Shown one piece after another: positions 58,301 to 64,000 of a stretch of DNA of 64,000 nucleotides (position 1 is the stretch's first letter; every line of letters starts with the position of its first letter). The translations under genes and the position numbers were made by a program. The notes under the pieces were generated by a model. The model saw only the letters and a program-made list of their open reading frames with translations. It searched no databases and was not told the DNA's origin. The stretch covers positions 1 to 64,000 of the forward strand of contig NZ_SNUB01000019.1 of assembly GCF_004378355.1 (NCBI RefSeq). Reading direction: 5' to 3'. The DNA is from Psychromonas algicola. GTDB lineage: Bacteria > Pseudomonadota > Gammaproteobacteria > Enterobacterales > Psychromonadaceae.

Positions 58301-58557
58301 ATAATTACTTTGAGGATTGGTTAAGTGAACGCGTTGGCACAGTTCATACATTTCAAGGTAAAGAAGAAAAGTTAGTTATATTTGTTTTAGGTGCCTCAGA
58401 TAGTGCTGGTGCAGCAAGTTGGGCTGCGAGTAAACCTAATTTATTAAATGTAGCGTTAACTCGCGCTAAGAAAAGAGTGTACTTGATTGGTTGTTATGAA
58501 ATGTGGTCAAGTTTGCCGTATTTCTCAGATGCTTTTTCTCATTTACATGTGAAATAA
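55309..58557 (+). CDS. Large SF1 helicase, UPF1/Dna2-like, with unrecognised N-terminal region
   Basis: 1082-residue ATPase. Walker A VNGPPGTGKTTM lies at about 383-393; Walker B is WLFIDESGQATPQQA (about 798-812) followed by AIVVGDPLQIEP. Later motifs are LRVHRRCSDPMF, VGTVHTFQGKEE (about 1009) and LLNVALTRAKKRVYLIG (about 1045). These are the SF1B motifs of UPF1/Dna2-type helicases. Between motifs, about 560-660, lies a charged, likely coiled-coil insert. Residues 1-330 show no domain I recognise. No PLD, PD-D/ExK or kinase motif was seen. The neighbours suggest a nuclease-helicase defence unit. Confidence 0.85.
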   Translation: MDFNRDHALKVLSFWQQAEFFNTLDLKNLLPGADDGVLQFTTEELKDKPTCLPWFDRQRIRAAGKDYYPNQQFAYTLYLGIFNRSEFAEQTKTFFTEEGHDEDWLQRRQDEGITCCAKIKLNAQAELQPESLEMSTAPWALGKLLQGQVDKLNKDDFDADVDKFRDRLHQINVAASNIKTEKQISSAFTCFELFEILKLLSSWAYFKPNEIRFGVIVQLNRQYKEQSPATELMLPEHAIESFKRLPLLIKNAQLIERDTPEKLDVVETTDKVNEDPQNLDESSDVPILNSFYIDDIAMAFNAIKKNKLLTASPLTQFLATKVTHATDLFTKDGEQIIANKLRVKNTPLGRWPDDKSHTMSLMQQFSINTLEEHVAAGGLYSVNGPPGTGKTTMLRDIIAANVVKRASVLSKLKNIEASFLLDTGIKVGDEMVIIKPLIPELCGYEMVVVSSNNTAVENITKELPQNKALGEDFSELNYLKTVAQKVAANVIEKKKQKYMSALPEQDDCWGFIAAALGNSGNRRRFNSKVFFDKAINMTCDDVSKNYQTLVEAIKFCANGCDVVLEFKKAQEKFKQAEKDVNQALNDIARLERLSELKRKLTKLHIEMLTRESIYQRTLKYLLVLEHKYLPWWHYRIFKRCKQKTVIKEYRKLVARKHSDFSLSQSEYNLFLVEVTQEVEACAVINETHHDVTFYDENAEIDSAVVQRKAFGHSQHLNLVRSTLTASAFELHQAWLVASYNSGFDKNINKFSELLKANIASPEDAKIMWQSFFMICPVVSSAFASVANQFSKLGQGDIGWLFIDESGQATPQQAVGALFRAKRAIVVGDPLQIEPVLTTPPEIIENLGRRLLQDDWLTWSPTITSVQELADRVNPFGTNKIALDKWLGSPLRVHRRCSDPMFSIANKIAYNSKMLHGSNDIREEDDFVWGASTWLNIQGSEENKHYVPEQAEHVLGMLYQYVNRHGELPECYIISPFTKVKLGLIKHLKNNFSHSEISNNYFEDWLSERVGTVHTFQGKEEKLVIFVLGASDSAGAASWAASKPNLLNVALTRAKKRVYLIGCYEMWSSLPYFSDAFSHLHVK

Positions 58558-58769
58558 ATTTTAACTTAATCCAGTAATGTATAACAGTAGATATATTAAA
58601 TAGAGTATCCAAGTACGGTGTCTGAACATAAGTCAGCAAGAGGTAGCGTGAAGTATAAGAACGAGCCTCAATCTAATATTCGTTTTTATAAGAAAACAGA
58701 AACCTTTTTGGATTGTTCTAAATCATGTTTCTAGATGTAAATTGGTAACAAAAAGTAAGTAGGCTAATA

Positions 58770-59456
58770 ATGAAAATACATGAACAATACCTTAAAGCTA
58801 TTGAAGGCTATGATGAGTGGCTCACTGTTTCTGAGTGGGCAGTGAGAGTCGGTGATTTATATCCAGAAATCCTGATCAAAGCCGAAGAAGAAGCCCTGAA
58901 TCAAAAAAATGATACAACGGGATTAAGAGAAATTGCCGCGCGCATTAGCTCAAGGTTAGCAACGAAAGGTTTTGATAATATTGAAATAGACACTTCTGAG
59001 CGACCTAAAAAAGTACGTTATATAACCAATGAAACTAAAACTGAAAATATAGAGCAAGATTTAGAAGATGATATTGCACCATTAAAGCGTAGCGATATCA
59101 TTAAGCAACATATCGATTCTTTAACAATACATGAGTTATACCGCATTGATGAGTTAGAAACTATTTCGAAGAAATTAAAAGAATATTTTACCCTCGACTT
59201 TGAAGTCGATCATGCTCAAGCATTATTGAACCCAGATTCTCCTGGGCAGCACCATCCTGATAATTTACAGCTATTATTAAGAAGCCATAATGGTAAAAAG
59301 CATTCGAAGAATTGGGTACGTTTTTCGGTAGACGAACAAATTGATTACATTAACTCAGCGATTAAATTACAAAGTTTAGTTGCTCCAAGAATGGAACTTC
59401 AACTTGAATACTCTGTATTAAGTTCATTACTTCAGCGTTTGAAAGGTATCTATTAA
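58770..59456 (+). CDS. HNH endonuclease with N-terminal winged-helix-like region
   Basis: 228-residue nuclease. The N-terminal part, about 1-90, reads like a DNA-binding helical region (YDEWLTVSEWAVRVGDLYP, TTGLREIAARISSRL). The HNH core near 145-185 is FEVDHAQALLNPDS, then QHHPDNLQLLL, RSHNGKKHSKNW: the DH, N and HNxxK catalytic set is complete. It starts 212 bases after the helicase gene. Such HNH proteins occur beside helicases in defence regions. Target is unknown. Confidence 0.85.
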   Translation: MKIHEQYLKAIEGYDEWLTVSEWAVRVGDLYPEILIKAEEEALNQKNDTTGLREIAARISSRLATKGFDNIEIDTSERPKKVRYITNETKTENIEQDLEDDIAPLKRSDIIKQHIDSLTIHELYRIDELETISKKLKEYFTLDFEVDHAQALLNPDSPGQHHPDNLQLLLRSHNGKKHSKNWVRFSVDEQIDYINSAIKLQSLVAPRMELQLEYSVLSSLLQRLKGIY

Positions 59457-59465
59457 ATTCTAAAT

Positions 59466-60599
59466 TTAATCTTTCTTTTTAAAAGGCAATAACTGCCTAC
59501 ATTCTTCTTGATAGATGCGCATTTGCGCTTGTTCTCGTTGGCAAAAGTCTTTGATGGCGTCTTTAAAGCCGGGATGTTTTATCCAGTGGTATGAGTAGGT
59601 TAATATCGGCTCGAAACCTCTTTGTATTTTATGTTCGCCTTGAGTGCCTGGGGTAAAGCTTTTTAAGTTATTTTGAATGCAAAATTCTATGCCACGATAG
59701 TAGCAAAGCTCAAAATGTAAATTGTTAACTTGTTTGGTGCAGCCCCAATAGCGTCCGTATAGTTGTTCATCATCGTAAAAAAATAATGCACAAGCGACAT
59801 CTTCTTCTTGATCGCTAGCAATCAATAATAAAACGTTGTCACTTAATGTGGCGATGACTTGCTCAAAAAACTTAATAGTTAAGTGTGGTTGGTGGCCTCG
59901 TTTTAAATAAGTGAGTTGGTAGGTTAAATAAAAGAAGGCGAGATCTTTAGGCGATATTTGATGTCCTTTTAACTCTCGTACTTCAATGCCTTGTTGGGGA
60001 ATGGTTAGTCTTTCTTTTCGTGTGTTTCTTCTTTTACGTGATGTGAAAGTATTTAAGTAATCGCCAAAGCTTTTGTAGTCACGATTAAACCAATGGAATT
60101 GTACGGTATTACGCTCATAGACGTCTTCTGGTAACGGTGTTTTGATTTGCTCGCAATACAATATATGCCAGCTGCTAAGCTCTTGTTGCTGGCAGTGTGT
60201 GATTAACGGTTCAAATAGGGTGCTTATGTGTAATTGTTTAGTGAGTAGTTTGTTACTGCTAACAGGTGTAAAAGGGATAGTGGCAACTAATTTCGGATAA
60301 TAGGGGATGTCGTAATGTTTAAATGCTTCGGCCCAATCCCAATCGAATACGTATTCACCCCATGAGTGGCTTTTTAAATACATTGGCATGAATGCGATTA
60401 GTTCGTCGTTTGCTGATGCAAGTAAGTGATGTGGTTGCCAACCGCTTTCAATACTCGCTGATTGGCTTTTTTCAAGCGCATTAAAGAAATCATAATGAAG
60501 AAATGGGCAAGCTGAAGGGTTTAGTGTTTGCCAGTCTTCTGATGTGATTGCGTCGAGAGCATTAATAAATTCAACATTGATTTCGATATTTGGGCTCAA
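59466..60599 (-). CDS. GNAT/FemAB-like protein, DUF482 (COG3146)
   Basis: 377-residue cytosolic protein of the DUF482 family, related to acetyltransferases and peptidoglycan-branching FemAB enzymes. Typical stretches are MPMYLKSHSWGEYVFDWDWA, SRKRRNTRKER and the C-terminal FTPGTQGEHKIQRGFEPIL then YSYHWI. The substrate is unknown. Convergent with the HNH gene, with a 9-base gap between stop codons, so no terminator fits between. Confidence 0.85.
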   Translation of the reverse strand: MSPNIEINVEFINALDAITSEDWQTLNPSACPFLHYDFFNALEKSQSASIESGWQPHHLLASANDELIAFMPMYLKSHSWGEYVFDWDWAEAFKHYDIPYYPKLVATIPFTPVSSNKLLTKQLHISTLFEPLITHCQQQELSSWHILYCEQIKTPLPEDVYERNTVQFHWFNRDYKSFGDYLNTFTSRKRRNTRKERLTIPQQGIEVRELKGHQISPKDLAFFYLTYQLTYLKRGHQPHLTIKFFEQVIATLSDNVLLLIASDQEEDVACALFFYDDEQLYGRYWGCTKQVNNLHFELCYYRGIEFCIQNNLKSFTPGTQGEHKIQRGFEPILTYSYHWIKHPGFKDAIKDFCQREQAQMRIYQEECRQLLPFKKKD

Positions 60600-60845
60600 T
60601 CAAGACCTCTCATTTATAAAAAGGGCGCATTAAAGGCGTTTATAAAAGTGACTATAACAGTTAAATTGTGCGTTGATTATTTAAAATTATATTGTATTTA
60701 TCTGAGTCTTATTTTTAGTTCTAATTTCAGTGGTTAGGTATGTCGTTGCTTACTCATGTGTTTGAAAAGTTTTCATGCTAGCATTCATTCATTATTTTAT
60801 TTCAATTAATAATAAGTAGTAAATTTATTTAGGTAACGGAACGCC

Positions 60846-61463
60846 ATGACTTTATCCCTTTTTGACGATGAACCACCTATTGAGCTGATTAATTATGATG
60901 GGCAAGTCACTTGCTGGCAGCAGTTGTTGTCTGATCATGAAGCGACAGCGTTGTTTGATGAGTTGCTTAATACTAGTAATTGGCAGCAAGAAGAGATTGA
61001 AGTGTATAACAAACGTCATCTACAACCGCGTTTAACGGCTTGGTATGGCGATTATGGAGTAACGGCTGATGGTGGTTATAAAAAACTCTATCAAACCGTA
61101 CATTTCACGCCGCGATTGTTAGCGTTAAAAAGCAAAATAGAAATGATGACCGGTTATATTTTTAATTGTGTATTGGCTAACTTGTACCGTGATGGTCAAG
61201 ATTCGGTTGGGTATCATGCTGACAATGAACAGATTTTGGGACTCAATCCTGCTATTGCTTCTTATAGTTTAGGCGCAACACGTCGCTTTTTGTTAAAGCA
61301 TAACCGTGAACCATTGCAGAAGGTGGCTTGCGAACTTCACCATAACAGCTTGATGTTAATGCACGGTACGTTACAACATCATTGGCAACACAGTCTTGCT
61401 AAAACGCAACGAGAAGTTGCCCCGCGCATCAACCTTACTTTTCGGTTTGTTAAACCACTTTAA
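60846..61463 (+). CDS. AlkB-like 2-oxoglutarate/Fe(II) dioxygenase
   Basis: 205-residue DNA or RNA repair-type dioxygenase. Iron ligands: HAD in VGYHADNE and the second histidine in LQHHWQHSL; the 2-oxoglutarate arginine pair is in PRINLTFRFV. The pattern is closer to the ALKBH2/3-like bacterial group than to E. coli AlkB. Probably repairs N-alkylated bases. Monocistronic with its own terminator. Confidence 0.9.
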   Translation: MTLSLFDDEPPIELINYDGQVTCWQQLLSDHEATALFDELLNTSNWQQEEIEVYNKRHLQPRLTAWYGDYGVTADGGYKKLYQTVHFTPRLLALKSKIEMMTGYIFNCVLANLYRDGQDSVGYHADNEQILGLNPAIASYSLGATRRFLLKHNREPLQKVACELHHNSLMLMHGTLQHHWQHSLAKTQREVAPRINLTFRFVKPL

Positions 61464-61485
61464 GCTTAAATTGCTTTAGATAGCG

Positions 61486-61514
61486 AAGGCTTTAAATGAT
61501 ATTAAAGCCTTTTT
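61486..61514 (+). terminator. Rho-independent terminator after the alkB-like gene
   Basis: AAGGCTTTAA pairs with TTAAAGCCTT around a short loop and ends in TTTT. It also lies just past the arfA stop codon on the other strand, so it may serve both genes. Confidence 0.8.
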
Positions 61515-61554
61515 AATGTGAAGGTTAAAAGTATTATCAATTAATCACTGTAAG

Positions 61555-61785
61555 TTAAGCGGCTATTTGATAACACTCTTTCCCTGAGTGTTTTGCTTTA
61601 CGCTTGAATGATCCTTTTCCTTTTTTTGCTTTCTCAACTCGCAGTTTAAATACTTTACTGGTGACTAATGCACCTAATGCGGAATGGTTGATCGTGCCGC
61701 GAGCAATATCTGTCTGTTTTTGTGTTTTAGCTGCTATTTCTGGTTGAGGAAGTGTTGCAGCTTTTACCCCTTTATTTTTTTTCAT
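61555..61785 (-). CDS. arfA: Alternative ribosome-rescue factor ArfA
   Basis: 76-residue backup for tmRNA: it recruits release factor 2 to ribosomes stalled on nonstop mRNA. The core ALGALVTSKVFKLRVEKAKK and GKGSFKRKAKH matches ArfA (E. coli: [22 protein letters not shown]). The N-terminal extension of about 33 residues is longer than in E. coli. The final codons lie in a stem-loop (61572-61592), which in E. coli arfA is cut by RNase III so that the mRNA is nonstop and its product is made only when tmRNA fails. Confidence 0.9.
   Translation of the reverse strand: MKKNKGVKAATLPQPEIAAKTQKQTDIARGTINHSALGALVTSKVFKLRVEKAKKGKGSFKRKAKHSGKECYQIAA
61572..61592 (-). promoter_or_regulatory. Hairpin inside the arfA 3' coding end
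   Basis: On the minus strand AACACTC and GAGTGTT are perfect 7-base arms around AGGGAAA, located within the last codons (about residues 65-71). No T-run follows, so RNase III cleavage is likelier than termination. This fits the self-limiting arfA mechanism known from E. coli. Confidence 0.75.
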
Positions 61786-62002
61786 TTTTCCACTTGTTTA
61801 TTATCACCCCCAATTTTGGGGCGGAAATAGTTTAGCAGTAAATTGTGTCGTTGGAAGGGGATATTGAAAATATTTTTGATGTTTTATTTGATGTTGTAAA
61901 GAAGGTTATTTTTTTATATTTTACTTTTTAAGTGTATGTTTTATTGTTTTCGTCATATATTATTTGTAACTGCAAAATCATTCAAATAATCAGGGGGAAG
62001 CC

Positions 62003-63637
62003 ATGGACTCGATACTTATCATCATTGCAATTTCATTAGCCATTGCAAGTGTCATTAATATTGTGCTTACCAAGTTCGCTATTTCACATATCGTTGGTTA
62101 TATCATTACTGGTACGATAATAAGCAATATTTTTGACTTTAATGGTCACGCAGATCTACATTCACTCGATATTATTGGTGAATTTGGTATTGTATTTTTG
62201 ATGTTTACCATTGGTTTGGAGATGTCTTTTGCAAAGCTAAAACGACTTAGAAAAATTATCTTTATTAACGGCTTTTTTCAAGTTGTTGTTAGTTCCATTG
62301 TTATCTTCTTAATTGCTTTCTATTTAGTTAAATTAGACACAACTTCTGCGATTATTATTGCACTTGCCTTTAGTTTGTCGTCTACCGCTATTGTGGTGAC
62401 TTACCTTAAAAAATCTAAAGATATTGTGACACCTTATGGTGAAAAATCAGTGGCGATTTTGATCTTCCAAGATTTAGCTGTTATTCCTATTTTATTATTA
62501 ATTGGTTTCTTAGCTAAAGAAGGGCTTTCAGTCGCGGATGTGTTATTAAAAACATCTATTTATGCAAGCTTAGTGATTGTCTTTATGTTTACTTTAGGCA
62601 AAAAAATTATTGGGTGGTTGTTGTATTTTTCAAGCCGGGCAAGAATGGAAGAAATGTTCCTTGGTTCGGTATTAACCATTGTATTAGGTGCTTCTTTAAT
62701 TGCGCATGAAATGGGGTTCACTTATTCATTAGGTGCTTTTATAGCTGGCATGATCATCGCTGAAAGTAACTTCCATGTAAAAGTAGAGTCAGATATTGCC
62801 TCCTACAAAGATTTATTATTAGGTGCGTTTTTCTTTTCTATCGGTACCAAAATTGATGTGATGTATTTTATGATGCATTTGCATATTGTTGCCTTGGTAT
62901 TGGTTTCAGCTATGTTAGTAAAAGCCTTGGTGGTTTACTTCTTAATAAGACATGAGTCGAATAAAAGTGATTCTATAAAATCAGCGCTGGCGCTTTGTCA
63001 GGTAGGAGAGTTCTCTTTTGCTATTTTTGCGTTATCCACTGGCGAAGGATTATTAACTCAGGAGCTTGGCGGTTTCCTTATTTTAGTTACTGTGTTGTCT
63101 ATGATAATCACACCATTTATGGTTAATAATATCTATAAGATTGCTGCTTTATTTGTTACTGAATTCTTTGAAGCCGATAAAATTACACCGGTTGCTATTG
63201 AACAACATACTGTGATTTGTGGCTTCCATACATTAGGAAGAATTGTTGCTAAAGAATTAGAAAAGAAAGGTAAGAAGTTTCTAATTATTTCAGACAACTT
63301 GCAACACGTTCAAATTGCTCGTTTAAGAGGTTACGATGCTTACTTTGGCCATCTAGAAAAACAACCCGTTTTAGAATCGTTAAAGGTTGAGCTTTCATCA
63401 AGTGTGATTTTAACGTTGAATTCAATTAGAAATATAAAAATCATTTGTGAATCGGTTTTAAAATATCACCCACAAGTTAACTTGGTTGTTAAAATTAACA
63501 ATTTAGATGAAAAGAATGAATTATCAGATCTTGCCATTAGCTCTTTTGTACATGCGCAACACGAAACAGCTATGTTATTGGTTAAAAATAGTGAGATTGA
63601 ACATGATGTTAGGATCACAGAGGCTGTGCAGAAATAA
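62003..63637 (+). CDS. CPA2 monovalent cation:proton antiporter with RCK domain
   Basis: 544-residue membrane protein. The N-terminal 380 residues form about 12-13 helices of the Na+/H+ exchanger fold (FGIVFLMFTIGLEMSFAKLK; DLAVIPILLLIGF; YSLGAFIAGMIIAESNFHV). After about 395 an RCK N-domain follows (HTVICGFHTLGRIVAKELEK, a Rossmann nucleotide-binding start). It resembles KefB/KefC and YbaL; a role in potassium or proton homeostasis is likely. The frame ends shortly after the RCK N-domain, so no RCK-C domain is present. Confidence 0.9.
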   Translation: MDSILIIIAISLAIASVINIVLTKFAISHIVGYIITGTIISNIFDFNGHADLHSLDIIGEFGIVFLMFTIGLEMSFAKLKRLRKIIFINGFFQVVVSSIVIFLIAFYLVKLDTTSAIIIALAFSLSSTAIVVTYLKKSKDIVTPYGEKSVAILIFQDLAVIPILLLIGFLAKEGLSVADVLLKTSIYASLVIVFMFTLGKKIIGWLLYFSSRARMEEMFLGSVLTIVLGASLIAHEMGFTYSLGAFIAGMIIAESNFHVKVESDIASYKDLLLGAFFFSIGTKIDVMYFMMHLHIVALVLVSAMLVKALVVYFLIRHESNKSDSIKSALALCQVGEFSFAIFALSTGEGLLTQELGGFLILVTVLSMIITPFMVNNIYKIAALFVTEFFEADKITPVAIEQHTVICGFHTLGRIVAKELEKKGKKFLIISDNLQHVQIARLRGYDAYFGHLEKQPVLESLKVELSSSVILTLNSIRNIKIICESVLKYHPQVNLVVKINNLDEKNELSDLAISSFVHAQHETAMLLVKNSEIEHDVRITEAVQK

Positions 63638-63755
63638 TTTTATTTTTGTTTTCTTAGAGCATCTCTAATATTTATAGGAAGTCATATTATTTAGATAAGT
63701 TTACTCTTTCATTACCATTAAAGTATAGAATTAGCATTAAGTGCACAAAAATACA

Positions 63756-63788
63756 TCAATCAAACTTTAAATAGTAAAGTTTGATTGA
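63756..63788. repeat. Perfect 14-base inverted repeat before the tRNA gene
   Basis: TCAATCAAACTTTA and TAAAGTTTGATTGA are perfect 14-base arms around AATAG. It may end the antiporter transcript, although no T-run follows. It also borders TTGACA, which could be the -35 box of the tRNA promoter. Confidence 0.55.
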
Positions 63789-63840
63789 CAGTAACCAAGA
63801 GATATCGCAAACTCGCTTTGCTTTTAAAGCTTCCAAGTAA

Positions 63841-63916
63841 GCTCGCTTAACTCAGTTGGTAGAGTGCCGCCATGACATGGCGTAGGTCACTGGTTCAAGT
63901 CCAGTAGCGAGCACCA
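63841..63916 (+). tRNA. tRNA-Val (anticodon GAC)
   Basis: 76 bases with encoded CCA. Acceptor arms GCTCGCT/AGCGAGC pair fully. D-arm ACTC/GAGT, anticodon arm CCGCC/GGCGT and T-arm ACTGG/CCAGT are formed. The anticodon loop ATGACAT gives GAC. Unusual: 27-43 is a C-T (C·U) mismatch, 10-25 is A-T, and 32-38 is A-T. Probably functional, given the perfect acceptor and T-arms. Confidence 0.88.
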
Positions 63917-63945
63917 AATTCAATAAAAAAGCCCACTTTATGTGT

Positions 63946-63981
63946 AATGCCTGTCAGTTAAGAACTGATGGGCATTTTTTT
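63946..63981 (+). terminator. Rho-independent terminator after the tRNA
   Basis: AATGCCTGTCAGTT pairs with AACTGATGGGCATT (two wobble pairs) around AAG, followed by six or more Ts. Confidence 0.88.
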
Positions 63982-64000
63982 ACCTTTTCTTTCTGCGTAT

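Noticed and set aside
58561-58620. Possible third copy of the shared ATTAATATA element before the HNH gene
   Set aside because: Only ATATATTAA is seen; this can arise by chance in A+T-rich DNA.
63841-63916. tRNA as attachment site of an integrated element
   Set aside because: No integrase and no repeated 3' tRNA segment was found in the window.

Overview
The window is an A+T-rich chromosomal segment of a marine, cold-adapted-looking gammaproteobacterium. Gene content and order (sapABCDF, ttcA, trhP beside a YfhL-type ferredoxin, proQ-prc, lpxH-ppiB/cysS, dinG-yfcA-priC-ybaM, narP, moaA, napFDABC, mobA-moaBCDE, modABC, ubiUV/ubiT, epd) fit the Alteromonadales around Psychromonas, Moritella and Shewanella. 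Psychromonas is my best guess, from recognition of families only and not from a search. No rRNA, CRISPR array, integrase, transposase or prophage was seen.

Layout. 0-18 kb is mostly housekeeping: tpiA, ttcA, the five-gene sap ABC importer, a MATE efflux pump with a ferredoxin and the tRNA hydroxylase trhP, proQ-prc, fadD, lpxH-ppiB and cysS. 18-24 kb holds a chemoreceptor and a compact reverse-strand dinG-yfcA-priC-ybaM operon; ybaM is a 57-residue gene. 24-36 kb is an anaerobic nitrate-respiration and molybdenum block. It runs narP, a probable molybdenum-cofactor riboswitch in front of moaA, an FNR box in front of napFDABC, then mobA-moaBCDE and modABC. Together these genes take up molybdate, build the cofactor, insert it into NapA and bring electrons to it. 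The O2-independent ubiquinone genes ubiUV and ubiT follow, with an FNR-type promoter on ubiT, so the theme of anaerobic respiration extends to about 38.4 kb.

38-51 kb holds ykgJ, epd, a BCCT transporter, a HipBA toxin-antitoxin pair with a four-copy operator array, an exonuclease plus a cNMP/CBS/DUF294 signalling protein, a CdsA-like/PlsC-like lipid pair, and a Zur-box-controlled zinc ABC operon that starts with an unrecognised 49-residue membrane peptide.

51.5-59.5 kb is the most unusual part and looks like a defence island. It has a dGTPase of the anti-phage type, a SAM-methyltransferase fused to an HNH nuclease, a 1082-residue UPF1/Dna2-like SF1 helicase with an unrecognised N-terminal third, and a wHTH-like HNH endonuclease. 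The fusion gene and the helicase gene share a near-identical 18-bp upstream element. I do not recognise this combination as a named system; it is the best candidate for something undescribed. The window ends with a GNAT/DUF482 protein, an AlkB-like dioxygenase, the ribosome-rescue gene arfA carrying its self-limiting hairpin, a CPA2 antiporter and a tRNA-Val(GAC) gene.

All functions come from reading motifs, lengths and gene order. No database search was run.
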